A program made the position numbers and the translations under genes. A stretch of DNA of 64,000 bases from Crotophaga sulcirostris (lineage: Eukaryota; Chordata; Aves; Cuculiformes; Crotophagidae): contig VYZB01000119.1 in assembly GCA_013397455.1 (NCBI GenBank), forward strand, positions 2,128,497-2,192,496, in the 5' to 3' direction. Of the stretch, positions 24,727 to 37,446 are shown one piece after another. The notes below the pieces were generated by a model. The model made no database searches, was not told the origin of the DNA, and saw only the letters and a list, made by a program, of their open reading frames with translations. The stretch's first letter is position 1; each line of letters starts with the position of its first letter.

Positions 24727-26431
24727 CTAGAAGTAGAATTATTCTTGGGTTTTGTGCCAATCAGGCAGTATCTCATAGCAGCAGAGTTGCAGAGGAGTAA
24801 CCGTGATGACCCTAAATCTTTGGGGGGGAGTCATGAGGCAAAAGAAGATACTGATAAGGTTCAAATAATTCTATGAATGGGAAAGCCTGGTCCTTCAAAC
24901 TCAATAATGAAACCTTACCCTTCATAGAGACTGAAACTGAAAAACATGCATGATCATCTCCACATTCATAGGAACGGTACTGTTTATCAGGCTATTTAGA
25001 AATCTATTGCTTACATACAGAACTATTTCTAAATTTAAAAAAAAAATTCTGCTCTTGTCCTACAAAGTTCCCAATTCACATTCCTCTGCCTAAATCGGCT
25101 CGCTACAAGAAGGTAGTAATTTCTGTTAGCCTTCATAGGTTACGGAAAGCGCACTTCAAAAATAAGGGCTGTTGAGTGTCTATGAAATTATCAGAAAATA
25201 TTTGCTGCTTCATGAGTCTTTGATTTCCCTTCCCTCCCCATTAATCTATACTACTTTGGAACAAATGCTTGCATTAATTGTGCCAACTTTTGAATTAGCA
25301 ATAGATGAATCTCTAGCGGCTTAAAAATTTGCTTAAGTAAACAACCAATGAATCACACGTTCCTTGAGGGTTTTTTGAAAGTAAACAACATTTTTTTTTC
25401 CAGTATGAAATAGGACATTTCTGTTTTAAAGATGGGCTCTCTGCTTGAGGCTGGAGATAGACATAATTTTCCTAATGGCAAAACAATTTCTTAGGTTTAC
25501 AAAAAGGTAGATTTCTAGGCTTGAAGAAATTATACTTTTAACGACTAGGAGAAATGTTGCCCTTTGTGGTAGTACTTTTCTTTCAATTGACTTGAGAGTG
25601 GAATCAGGTGAACTACAGCAAAGGAGCTGGCATCTGGCAAGCCGTTGTTGTCTCCTCAACATGTTCAGTGTTGTGCTATCCTCTTTGTGCTGCTGTAATG
25701 TGCTGGCGTGAATGATTACTCTTTCGTTCTAACAGGGCACCTCAAAACCCAAAACCAAGTGTGGATCATAGAACTGGATCACTTCAAGAGATTTTCTAAG
25801 CCTTGTGTGAACAGAATCTTCTCAGTGTGGCAGGTTGTGGGTTTTTTTTTTCCTAGAACTGCATTAGTCATGTTGTTTGGCAGTATAATATTTGTTACAC
25901 AGACTACTTTCATCAATTATCTTTCACGTGTCATAAAACCTAGTGGCTTTTCTGCTGCACGTTGTGATGGAATAAGTGATTTTCGGGTGAATGTAAACTA
26001 TCCCACTTCTATTCCTAACAAATGACATGGATTGAGGCTTGTACTGAAAGCCACAACAGTAAATGATTGTCAGTTGCTCTGCTACAGTCAATACAATTTT
26101 GCTGTTTCCAGTTCAAAATAAAGTGAAAATGTATTCTGTTACCTGCAAGGGCAGCCTTTTTTTGAATAATTATTTTTAAGAAGAAACAGAAATACTTCAG
26201 CTTTGATGTCAAAGTGCTATATGGAACCAGTGATGCGTTCAGTGAAAATGCAGTCCTGCATCTACATTTTTCTCATTCACATGTATTCAATAATGAAAAC
26301 AAAATGAAATATTATGAATAAAGCGTAATATCTTCCTTGCCCAGGAAAGCTCAGGTTCCTAAGTCAAGGCATGTGTGTTGGTGAAGACCTCTTTAAAGAT
26401 CCTGTTGCAAAACAGTAAATTACTCAAAGTC

Positions 26432-26446
26432 TTTTTTTTTTTTTTT
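26432..26446 (+). repeat. T15 homopolymer
   Basis: An uninterrupted run of 15 T ends about 50 bases upstream of the candidate acceptor at 26496-26497. Confidence 0.9.
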
Positions 26447-26497
26447 AATTTTGTGCTTGGCTAACTGTCTGACATTTTCAACGCTTTTACATAACAG

Positions 26498-26594
26498 CTT
26501 TCCTGGGGGTCGTGACATTTCAACTGCTTGTGATTTGCTGCTTCTTAGTCGTTACGTAATTATGTTCAACACAGATTCCTGCTCATATGATCAG
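26498..26594 (+). CDS. Candidate internal coding exon, phase 2 to 0
   Basis: An acceptor (CAACGCTTTTACATAACAG) opens 97 bases, one base plus 32 codons, that read FPGGRDISTACDLLLLSR then YVIMFNTDSCSYDQ. They end exactly at a strong donor (GATCAG before GTAAGC). Three CpGs are kept in an otherwise CpG-poor neighbourhood. An alternative inner acceptor (GATTTGCTGCTTCTTAG) at 26547-26548 would shorten it to 46 bases in the same frame. It can join in phase to the 37369-37446 segment. I do not recognise the protein. Confidence 0.2.
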
Positions 26595-27633
26595 GTAAGC
26601 AAGCAAGTTAGCTGAGTAGGTGAACTGTATAGATGCAGACTTGAGAGCTGACACTTGGTCTTATGTCAGCTATTAAACTAGTGTGATAGGTCAGAGATGA
26701 AATGCTTAATAGTCTTGACACAGGAGAGTTCAACCAGCAAGCATTTAAAATTTTTCTGGTAACCAGAAGCCATAAGTAACTGAAAAAGGCTTATCACAAA
26801 CTGAACACTGGATTAACTTAGAACTTAAATTAAATTGTAGGTAAAAGTGAAAGTTCCTAACAGAAATTCACAAGATGACAACAACAAAAAGCAAACCAAT
26901 GTGAGAGAAAGGAAGGAGTTACACGAATTCTGAACTGCACATATAATAGCTAATGCTCTGGAGTTGTTGTTAAATATAGAGGGGGTGGATCAAACAACAA
27001 TAGTAACTCAGAAGAGCATATTTTTGCCAACCGGTATGATGAAGGCTGTGAAAGGAGATCCTGACGGGTGGAAAGAGCCATGGTGAGTGAATGCATCAAT
27101 GTGAGGAGCCTCCAGCCTGGTGAGTTTGAGCCGCAGGAAGAGCTCCAGGGCTTGTCCCCACATGTAGATCCTTCCAGAGGAGGCTGCCCAGTGGGTAGGC
27201 CAAACCAGTTTGGAGCAAGAAAGCTCAGGATGAAGCTAGAAAGCAAGGGGGGAAAGACAGCAGATGCTGTTCGGAGGATGAAGGAAAGAATTTTCTGGAT
27301 CAATACCTGCTGGTGGGTGCCTTTTTAGTGGTTAGGCGCAGCAGGTTCTCACACAGCTGGAGGTATCTGATAAACCGTTATTTCAGCACAATTTCCTCTG
27401 CAAATTGTCATGATTGAATGAGGAAGGGTCCATTCATTCTCCTTCCGCTGTAACAGATTCAATGAGGCATGATTTTTGCGTTATTCTTTCTTTACAGCTG
27501 GATGAAATTGCAGAAGGCTGAGAGAAAATAGTATAGTATGAGCAGATGCAACTTTGTTCTCATTAGTTCTCACCTTTCTAAATGTTTTCCTTGGCTCCGC
27601 AGCAAAAGTGATGTGACATAAATATATTTTGTG
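26595..27633. other. Unique sequence with a GC-richer patch
   Basis: Bases about 27060-27310 are GC-richer and open on both strands: 86 codons plus (27068-27328) and 117 codons minus (26950-27303). Two donor-like GTGAGT sites lie inside. No similarity is recognised; it may be an old retrocopy or chance. Confidence 0.3.
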
Positions 27634-27869
27634 GAATCATGGAAATCCTAGAATGCCAGGTTGGAAGGAACTTCAAGAATCCTCTGGTCCAACCTTTCTT
27701 GTCAAAACACAGTCTAAATGAGATGGCCCAGCACCCTGTCCAGCTGAATCTTAAAAGTGTCCAATGTCAGGGAATCCACCACTTCCCTGGGGAGGTTATT
27801 CCAATGGCTGATTGTTCTCCTTGTGAAAAGATTTCCTCTTGTGTCCAATTGGAATTTCCCCGGGAGTAT
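27634..27869 (-). mobile_element. CR1 LINE 3' fragment (old type)
   Basis: The plus strand shows the reverse complement of a CR1 3' end: ATCATGGAAATCCTAGAATG, then CCAGGTTGGAAGGAACTTCA, then TCTGGTCCAACC. It continues into the ORF2 C-terminal region (GGGAATCCACCACTTCCCTG, GGGAGGTTATTCCAATGGCT). It is more diverged from the young copies here and belongs to a different subfamily. Confidence 0.88.
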
Positions 27870-30800
27870 GGCTTTGCTAATCGTCTGCTTCTGTTATGTG
27901 GCAAGGTATGGTACTCCTTCTACTATGAAACAGTGAGGAGTCTGAACTCATTTTCTCATTCCTGTAAACATTTTCTGCTCTTGATGAAGATGTAAAGGTA
28001 CTCTTTTCTCTCTGCAAGAAGAGAAGGAAGACTTTTAGAAACATAATGTTTTGGAAATGATCAACAGGCAGCCACTGCAAGAGGAGATCTTGGGCTTTAT
28101 TGAATGAGACTGAAACTACAAGTATGTCTTTTCTGGTGTATATCTTCTTTAGATAACCCTGATAACAACCCGATGAGTGGGAGGTGGTCCAGCCACATTG
28201 GTACAGTGAACTTTGAGTGCGAGTTGTATGTGGAGTTGCTACATTGGGGCATGCAGCCTCTGCCACCAAAGTGTGAAGTGTAAACAGAATCTCAAACTTG
28301 GGCACTTCCCCTCAGAAGTCTGTGCTCTTCTTCCCACACCAGAGTTTCACAAGGGCCAGCAGTATCTCTGCTGCTTCTGCCCAATCTGAAAAGCCAGGCT
28401 GGTTGTTAAGCCTCTTCAGTGCTTGCTCAGCCTGATCTGGCTTTAGATCTTATTTAGTAGCTATTATATTCCAGCCAAGTTTTCCTGGCTAGGCATGGCA
28501 AATGACAGTGAGTCACTGAACAGATCCTTTTTTTCCTGAATAATATTCTCTCTTCAGTGATTCATCAGTTCTCTACCTCTCATTTTATTTTGGAATGTAA
28601 CTTCAAGTGTCTCCTCTGTTGTTTAAGAGGAGGCAAACTCATCACATAAACAATATACAGTTCTGTTTGCTTGAGTGTGTAACCATTAAAGGAAACAGGA
28701 CTAAGCTCTGGGAGACCATGGGCAGCAGAAAGTTAATCACTGTTTCCTCGTGCTTTGTGTATCCCTTTCTTCTGGTACTCATTAAAAAAGGACATCAGTC
28801 CCCCACTAAGTACCACACCAGATGCTACTTATTCTGAATGAGAACTGAAGGAACCATCATGAAGGGAAAATTCACATCATTAAAGTGTGCAATGAAAGCT
28901 ATTTGCAGTCATGGAGGGAAATACTGTTTTAGAATTTCTATTAGTGAAGTTTCACAGGGATGCAGAATATGATGGTGACCTCTAAACATAGATATATTTG
29001 TTGTCCAGAAAATAAGGAATTAATAGAATAGGGTAGAATAATCGTAATTCAAACTGGTGCTAAATGATGAGTCATTCCCTGCCTCCTCTTTGCTTGAGAA
29101 GGTTAAGCTCCTTGCAGTGTTAAATTGTTTTGACTCAAGTGCTGTATGAATTTCAAGGAGAAACCATCACCACCTTAAAAATTGTTACCTTCTAATGTTA
29201 TGTCTCTTTGCTTTCACCTCTAACTATAACCAGTTTCTGACTGTCTGTTTGGATATGTTCTGAGTTTGGGGGAAAAATGTACTCATGAACTGTTGTATAT
29301 CTAAAGATCAGATTCACATATAAATTTTAACTTTGGTATGTCTAAGGTGAATTTCCCTCTGAGGAAGCCTTTTTGTCTCTCTTGATTATACAGATAGCTG
29401 AAGGTAACTAGCTTATACATAGACAACCAATTTCCATGTGCCTATATTAGAGCAGGTGAATCTTGCCCAAAGAGACTGACGGTTTGACTGGAGTGTAGAA
29501 CGAAGGTAGAGTTCCCATGGAATAATTCAATGTTCTGACCACTTGACATGCAGTATTCTCCTAATATCAAACTGAGAAAGAAACTAAGACCTATGCCTGT
29601 TTAAAACGTATTTTACCGAAAGCACTGTAGGTCTATATCAGTGAGCAGAAATACATCTTTTTTTTGCTGATAGGGCTCCTGTTCACTGGGGGGTCCTGTG
29701 TGGTGCTCAGGAGGGTGGAACTTTAGTGACTCTTGGGTCTGTGTGTTAATTGTGCACCTTTGCTGAACCCCGTGAAAGAAACTCTGTAGTGACTGTACGG
29801 CCCACAACCCCTTTCTAAATCAAGGAAAACCTTCTTAGCTGGTACATTATTTTTTTGTTTCCTTCAGGCTTTCCAGTGATTCTGTAAGTATAAACTCAAG
29901 AAAAATCAGAGACCTATTTGTACTCTTGTTCAGAAAATTTGCTATGTAGTAATGCTCTAGCACATAAATGATGAGTTATAGCTTTATTACAAAGTCGTGA
30001 GATTTGTTTTGTTTGCTTGTTTTTAAAAAACATAACGTATTTGTCCAACATTAAAAAGGCACTGATAATATTTGATATCTCAAGCTAACCTGAGTGCTAG
30101 GAGAAATTGCATATATCTAATGGAGCACTGTGGCTTGGAATAGCATTCTCCCTCTCTGAGCCGCTGGGAAAGAAGAAAGTGTGACAAAATGTTTGTAGGT
30201 CTGAAGACATCTGCAACAAACAATGGAGGAACACTGACCATAATGCATTTGTACCAGTTGGTATCTATTTACAAGAATGCTATATAGTACATTTAAAACT
30301 AGAAGTTCTCTTTCTCCTTCCCCAGTAAGCCTAGGAAATAAATTCAGTTTAAGCAAACAAACATTTCTCTGCTGAGAAGTCTGTGCAGTGGCTGTCAGAA
30401 AGGACATTTAAATTTATTGGTTACTGAGAAGTTGGCTGGCCCTAGCACACTAACAAAGTGTTGTCTACTGCAGTTGCTCACCATACAAAGTATACTCAAA
30501 TCATCTTCAGTGCTGCTGGTAGCATTTTTATAGTTCTGGCTTCTGAGAGCAGTCAGTGCTGAACAAGTCTCTGTTTTGCCTTTTTTCCTTTGATGAAAGT
30601 GGAAATTTCCCAGTCTATACATCTGTCTCTCTGATATATAATTCTGAAGACATGGTTGACCAATGAGGCTACTTCAAAAGTACATTTAGTTATGCAATGT
30701 GACATACTCTTTCTCATTATTTTTGTAAAATAAGCAATGCTGATCAGATCTAAAATTTTGCCTCTGGATAACAGGAGATCACACAGCCTTGTGCTGGTTG

Positions 30801-32218
30801 ATAGAGGCATGCTGTGACCTGTCTGCAGAGCACTCATAACTGGCTGAGGGGATGCTGGAGGCGGGATGTACTACCCTGGATAAAGGAGAATCAGCAGTGC
30901 TCTCTAATATTTGCTCTACCATTCTCTTCCTTTTCATCCTTATCTGCTTCCCTTGTGTTCTGTTTCTTAGGAAATCCCTTGATTTTTGGTTGTGATTCCT
31001 TTGCCAAAAAGGGGAAAACTTCCTGCAGTATTGATAGTGCACTAGAAACTACTAGATTCATGGATATTTTACTCAATCTTTACAGCTCTTTAGAGCTGTA
31101 CATTATGCTCCCTTTATGACATTAAAAGGTGAAGAGGCATACTAGCACTGCGTCAGTGTTGGAAAGTCTCTGGACAGACATGATCCAATTAGTGCAGACT
31201 CTCTAGTAACTGTTGCTGCATAAAATAGCACTGCTTTGAAAATACTGTCCTTTATAAATTAAGGAGACTGAGGGATAGGAAAAGAAGGAGGTCCATGTAA
31301 ATGTGTCTGTCTTTCTCTCCACTGTCTGCCCCTCCACGTAGGATTATTTATTGCTGTTTTTATTGCTGGGTTTTGGCTGGACACACTGGTGGCTGCCTGC
31401 TTGGCTTTCCAAGATGTAAAAGGGGCAAGGGCATGCTGCTTGCAGGCAAAAAAAGACTCCTGCTCCTTCTCAGGGAATTTCCCAGTATCTGCTGCTTTGT
31501 CTTGAATTCAGAACAAATGGACTTGGGATCTCTCAGTATATTTTGATGTTATGTTGTGACTTAGTCTCACTCCACCTCTCGTGATTCAGTAGCTTCTGGA
31601 CTGTCAAGCCTCGCTCTGTCTATATGAACCGTGCCCGTTTTGGCCTCCGTCTCATGTCCTGTTGGTGCAGTGCTGGCACATGGCACATTCGGAGCATGGA
31701 CCTGTGGTGGCTCCCCAGGCTCAGGAGACAGGGCAGCATGAGGGGTGCTGTGCCTCTGGGGCTCCTGTCCCAACACACACAAGGGCAAGAGCAGCACCAC
31801 TGAGGGCACTTGGTAGATTATTTTGTGTGTGTGCTTGGAGCATGAAACTCTGGTCCAATGTCCTTTTGCTTGCTGCAGATAAGTGAGGAGGTCAGCAGGG
31901 AAGGAGGAAACAACTGGTATTTAATTAGGTTTTATAGTTTAACCCTTTCACCCTGGTTCGTTATTTACATCATTCCCAAAACCAGGCAGAGCTTTTAGCA
32001 CAGACAGCTGTTTACGTTAAAAGTCAAACCCGTTTTCCTTCTCTGGGGGAACAGGCTTTCACCAAACACAGTTTGTTTGAGAAGTGTGGGGAAGCATGGA
32101 GAGCCACAGGCTGTGTAGCCCACTCCGACCCACTGCACTGCCTCTCCAGCTTAGCTGGCCTCTGTGTGTAGCTAACGTGGAGTGTCCTTGCTGGGTGCAG
32201 CAGAGTCCCAACTGCAGA
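27870..32218. other. Unique non-coding sequence
   Basis: No recognised gene. A 142-codon minus-strand open frame (27877-28305) lacks any motif. A GC-rich patch at about 31.56-31.85 kb and another at 32.08-32.21 kb have no recognised content. Confidence 0.45.
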
Positions 32219-32703
32219 GCAAAGATGTCAAGACACTGGAGTGTGTCCAGAGGAGAGCAACGAAGATGGTGAAGGGTTTGGAGCACAAGCCCTACGAGGA
32301 GCGACTGAGGGAGTTGGGGCTGTTTAGCCTGGAGAACAGGAGGCTCAGGGGAGACCTTATTGCTCTCTACAACTACCTAAAAGGAGGTTGTAGTCAGGCA
32401 GGGGTTGGTCTCTTCTCTCAGGTGACCAGTGACAGAACTAGAGAACATGGACTCAAGCTTCATCAGGGAATGTTTAGGCTTGATATTAGGAAAAGGTTCT
32501 TCACTGAAAGGGAGATTGGCCATTGGAATGCACTCCCCAGGGAGGTGGTCGACTTGCCGTCTCTGGAGGTATTTAAGGGGAGATTCGCTGAGGCACTCAG
32601 TGCCATGGTTTAGATGATGGGTTGATGTTAGTGTTGGGTTATAGGTTGGTCTCGATGATCTCAGAGGTCCTTTCCAACCTTGTAATACTGTGATGCTGTG
32701 ATA
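32219..32703 (+). mobile_element. CR1 LINE, 5'-truncated, intact C-terminal frame (young type)
   Basis: An uninterrupted frame to 32613 encodes the CR1 ORF2 C-terminus: [69 protein letters not shown] and EALSAMV-stop. The 3' UTR (TAGATGATGGGTTGATGTTA, then GTCCTTTCCAACCTTGTAAT) and terminal ACTGTGATGCTGTGATA units follow. The 3' tail is nearly identical to the copy at 90-287. Flanking DNA keeps the frame open upstream to 32182, but that part is not element sequence. Confidence 0.95.
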
Positions 32704-34649
32704 CACTAGGTCCAGCTAGTCTGAAGCTGTCTGCTCCCTCCTGGGGCTTCTGCAGGCTGCACACTGCCTTTGTAACATGGGAGGTCAACCACACCTGGAG
32801 TCTCCTCTGCTTTGGAGCATAAGATGCCCAGAGTTGCACAAATACCTTGATTTTTGTAATGCAAACTGCAGATTTGGGTTTTTCTTGCATAATGCTGTTT
32901 CTTTCTTTTGCATTTGGAACAGGTGGGGAAGGTGTTGGCTTAAAAGATATCCTGCAGAAGGAGAGAGAGGCTCCTGGGGAGGGCCATGAGTGTAAAAACA
33001 CTGGTGTGTGTTTGTGAAATTGCATATTTTCAGTGAAATGAATGGCATGACTTAGTTTGCTCTTCTATTTCTTTTGTTCCTACTTTGTGCTGGGCTTTTC
33101 TGGCACAGCTTAGTAATACTCTTTCTATTAAAGTATTTCCCTAAGCCCATGTTTGGGTGTTGCCGCTCCTGAGATCAGCAGTTCTGAAAGTTTGTATTCA
33201 TGCTAGCTGGAAGGATGTTTATGTTTAGTGCTGTGGTTTTGTTTTTTACCTTTTTTTTTTTTTGAGTGCTGCATGATTCTTTTCTCCTTTATGCTAAGTG
33301 ATTACTACTCAGCCCTGCAAACTTCTCTTTGCACCAGTACCTCAAGGACATGGAAATATCTGTCTCCCCAGCTCCCTTCTTTCTGAATACCATGGATGTA
33401 GCTCCATGACGTAATTACAAAAGAGGACATAAATAATCTTTCCAACCAATCCCTCATTCAAATCAGAGCACTCCTGTTTTCTTTGAACATGTGAACTCTG
33501 TCATCACTATCCTTAAGAGAGAACATCTGCTGTTGTCTTATCACCAGTTTATCCCCCCCTTACAGCTTTACTTTCCTCTTGGGTATGCTATCACATAGAT
33601 GCCTTGTTTTCTTATGTTCTATGTGATACATCCTCAGGGTTTTGAAAAGACCTGTACATTCACCAACCTGCTTTTCATTACTGTGTTTCTGTATCCATTT
33701 ATCCTCTCTTTTCATGTTCTATTTTGCGCAGTGCTCTTGCTTTTTCCTCTATGCTACATGACCATCCTATTTTGTGCTGTCTCATAGTTCAGACATGAGA
33801 TCTGATGGGGCTTTTCCCATTTCCTTATTTCCCTCCTCCTTTTTATTTTCCCTGCAGGCTTTTGCAGATTCACTTTGGTTAATTGTGCTTGTGTTTGGCA
33901 AAAGCTGCTGGCATAAGCTCTAACACAACTTCTTCAAGAATCTTACATCTTTCATTTCTCTGGCTGCTCTGAGCTTTTAACTAATTTATCACCCTCATCT
34001 CAGAAGCATAGGTCTTGTCATGAAGAACAAAAATCTATGATTTCTTGAGATATGCATCTGTACACATCCTGCAGAACAGTATTATGAAAAGCTTTGCTTG
34101 GTATTTGCTAATGCTAAGCTGGTTTTTGAATAAAGCCTGGTATTTATTGACTATCCAAATTCTAATGCTTACCTGCTGTGTGAGCTTCCTCAGGTGTCTC
34201 TGTCTCAACATACATTTCTGAATAACAATAATAGTTACTTCATTTTACAGGTTTGTATAAACTGGTATTTTCCACTGGTTTTCATCACATCGCATTTTGC
34301 CAACTTTAATGTTTTACTTTCTGAGTTTGAGGTTGTTTGTTTTAAATAAATACATGCAAAGAGTCTCTTTCCAGGGTGAAAATGTGGGAAGTGAGGTGTG
34401 TCCTTCCAGGATTAAGCTCTTGTGTGCAGTCTAGGTTATGGAAGGAGAGGTATTGCTGCCCATTCTTGCAAAGAGCAATGTAAAATGTAGATGATTTGAC
34501 TTTGCATGGAAGGTTTTTTTAGGCAATTATTTTAAATCAAACAAAATCCACACTGGATATTTTCTTCCAACATAAGTAGCACCATTTTTGTGGACCACAG
34601 TGAGCACCACGCCCACTCCCAGTGCTGTCAAAAATGCTGTAAGTTAAGC
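32704..34649. other. Unique non-coding sequence
   Basis: I see no gene. There is a T13 run at 33251-33263, and 33.3-34.0 kb is pyrimidine-rich. Confidence 0.5.
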
Positions 34650-34783
34650 CTCTTAGAGAAAAATTGGATGAGGCACTCAGTGCCATGGTTTAGGTGATGA
34701 GTTGGTGTTAGTGTTGGCTTATAGGTTGGACTTGATGATCTCAGAGGTCTCTTCCAACCTGGTTATACTGTGAAACTGTGAAA
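34650..34783 (+). mobile_element. CR1 LINE, very short 3' tail (young type)
   Basis: Begins inside the last ORF2 codons (TTGGATGAGGCACTCAGTGC, CATGGTTTAG) and continues through GGCTTATAGGTTGGACTTGA and GTCTCTTCCAACCTGGTTAT to ACTGTGAAACTGTGAAA. The GGTCTCTTCCAACCTGGTTA form matches the 42.5-kb copy and is close to the 9.3-kb copy, but differs from the 0.1- and 32.2-kb copies. Confidence 0.93.
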
Positions 34784-37368
34784 AACTTACTATAATAAAC
34801 AAATAATTAATGTTGTATATTATTATATGCTGTATATAACTTTGGTCAAATTCTCATTTAAAAAATGCTAGTAATTACTTTCCTACTTTTTCTCCCAGAG
34901 TACCATCAGGCTTTAAGGTTTTGTGAAATACTATTGTAACATTAGAAATGTTCTCTTTTCTTTGCAGCATCACTGACAGACAGTAGTAAAAGTGGAATAT
35001 AGTCAGGTCCTCTGAACTACATCTAGATTGGGCGAGTTCATCAGTTGGCTTAAATTTCTAAAAAATTTTTGTGGCAGTTCAAGGACAAAATCATTAGAGG
35101 ATTCATTTAATGTGCTTTGTTTTACTATAGTACCTAAAAAATTTGCAAATAATTTTGTGCCAGTATCCTTTGTGATCATCTGTGTTCATGGTGAAGATGA
35201 GGTTGATTGGTCTGAATCTTTCCAGGGTATTGGAAATTTTGTAACAGGTTTAAACGCAGGTAGATCTGGGCCCTTTTACAGCTCAACTCTTACCCACTTC
35301 CCTGACAGGATAGCACATTCTTAGTTTTCCATAACTTATTGACCGTGTGCATATGAGGAAAATATTCAGAATACAAACCTATTTAGAAATGCTTATTTAA
35401 TCAACAGTGCTCAGCAGAAGTTTTCTGTGGTTTGATCAAAGGAGAATTGAATCACATTTGGTTCAAATTTGGAAAATAGGCTTTTGGATAACAGGGAGCC
35501 TTTACCTGGCAAATAGCCAAGCTGAGCGCAATTTGAGTTACTGCCTAGCCAGTCTTAATGTCTAAAAGTTTGTCAGACATAAAGGAATATTTTAGAAATT
35601 AATTTCTCATGCTTGTCACTTAATACTGCTATCTTCCCAGGCCTTCCTTTGCAAACAAGAGGTTTATCTTGGTTAGAATAATATAGTGTAATTAAGTGGA
35701 TGAGTTTATTAATTGGCATTATTATAAAACTTTTAAAATAAATGTAATGGTGAAGAGCCTCCCAAGGTCCAGCCGTGCTGCAGATCTTTGTGTTTTCATA
35801 CAACATTCTAAACAATGGACGTAAAAAGATAAACGTAACTGGTGTGACTTTGATTGCTTTATGATTTGGATTATCAGCCTTATCAATGTTAACAGGTGGA
35901 TTTAATTCTGAATTTCACCTATTAGCTCTGAGTTCTTGTAGATTTGGGAAGTCAGTGCAATATGGCCCAAATGCTTAGTCTTCATCAGACTGAATGTATG
36001 TTCCAAAATGTACATGCCCTCCGTGTGTGTCTGTGGTGCTGCAAGGAATCTTCTGTTTTCCCTTGTTTCCTTTCACTTCTACTCTCTTTTTCCCTGGGCT
36101 CTATTTGCTGTTAGGCAATTTCTGACTGACTGGGAGTGGGTGGTGAACTCTGCTGGCTTGTTTCCTAAGTCATTAGAACAAGTGCTCATCCAGAGGACCA
36201 TCTGGACTGAACCCCCTCAGCTCCCCAACCTCTAGGCTACTGCTGTGCCCTACTTTTATATGGCCAGGCAAGAACATGGGGCATCAAAGCACCTGCTGTT
36301 TAGTCTTGGCCTTAGGGCTGCCCTCCATCTAACTTATTCTACCTGTATAGATCCCATTTGGATATTTTCTCCCTTGGAGTGCCCTTAGCTTCACTGCGAA
36401 AATACAATTTCTACAAAGAGAAGTGACATCAGGACAGCCGGGCTCATTACTCCACATGAAGTTAACAACCGGTCAGAATTTATGTGAGGCCTCAAGGGAA
36501 GAATTTGAAGTTTGATGAGCTCCTGGTGTGATGGGCCTGTGCTACGTCCTCCCTCTCAATCGCTTGTTTCCTACTTTAATTTAAATTTGATCAACAACTG
36601 TCCTGCAGGCACTTCTAACCTTCCACTGGATTGGAAAATTAGAAAAAAGAAGGGGTATCCTGGGTTATCTGCCAGTACAGTCCAATCTTTGAGGAGAAAA
36701 CCTTGAACTGTCTCTTCCTACTTCATTTGAGGAGTGGTATTTTTTGTTAAATGTGACAACTGTTCCTAGAAGTAATAGTTATTCATATTTGGTTATTAGG
36801 GTTGTTATGTTTACCTGTGCCAAAAAGATCTTGTTTATATCTGGAAATGGCAATGAAAAAGGGCAGGACATGACACTGCTGAAAATGGCTTTAATAAGGC
36901 AAATCGTGTCAATTACTGCTGGCAATCGCAATACCAGAAGTTATAGAGAAGTGAGTGTTGGCACAGCAAAGGCTCAAACCAGCAGTAAAGGCACGTGTGT
37001 ATTTGTACCAGGCAGCAGAAGTTGGCATGCAGGCATCCAGATGTACTTAAACCCAAGCATAGCCCAGTGCCATCAAAGATACCAGCACAGACCACTCCCA
37101 ATATTGGCAGAGGCGCTCTGTTAGTTTGAAGGTGTGTGGGGGTGCTGCCCAGATTATAAACCCTGCCTCTCCTTTGCCAGCTTTGTGTCTGAGAGCTTGT
37201 TGCAGTCCTAACAGCAGAGAGAAAGAAAAAGAAATGCTACTTGTGAAGAAGAGACCTTATGTTGTTGTGGGTGAGGCTGCAGGCTATGGAAAAAATGGGG
37301 AGTAGAATCACAATGTACCCTGGTTTGAATTGCTCTGTGCCGCCTCTCACTGCGGTCGCTTCTTGCAG
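34784..37368. other. Unique non-coding sequence
   Basis: No recognised gene or repeat. A 126-codon plus-strand open frame (36744-37124) has no motif. The stretch ends at the acceptor of the next candidate exon. Confidence 0.5.
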
Positions 37369-37446
37369 CTTTCCCTTGCGTTGCAAATAGTGTTTGGGCT
37401 GTTGTTGGTGGTGGTCGCTGTGTGGATCTCAGCAGTGACTGTTCCT
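37369..37446 (+). CDS. Candidate exon encoding a membrane-spanning segment, phase 0/0
   Basis: Exactly 26 codons lie between a good acceptor (TGCGGTCGCTTCTTGCAG) and a strong donor (GTTCCT before GTAAGC). The product, LSLALQIVFGLLLVVV then AVWISAVTVP, is a convincing 20-plus-residue hydrophobic span. Several CpGs lie in and just before it. It joins in phase to the segments at 26498-26594 and 41837-41925. T-rich DNA readily encodes hydrophobic residues, so coding status is inference; no family is recognised. Confidence 0.25.

Larger units (their letters stand above)
13380..26497. other. Long unique non-coding stretch
   Basis: No recognisable gene. It holds small tandem repeats (15.6, 20.65, 22.5 kb), C-rich runs at about 19.62-19.65 and 22.24-22.26 kb, and a minus-strand terminal-exon candidate at 24.5-24.7 kb. 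Open frames at 17290-17745 (plus, 151 codons) and 16829-17101 (minus, 90 codons) are unrecognised and of chance-like length. Confidence 0.5.

Noticed and set aside
29868..29883. 16-base segment between a good acceptor (TTGTTTCCTTCAG) and donor (GTAAGTAT), possible microexon
   Set aside because: Too short to carry any supporting evidence; such pairs arise by chance.
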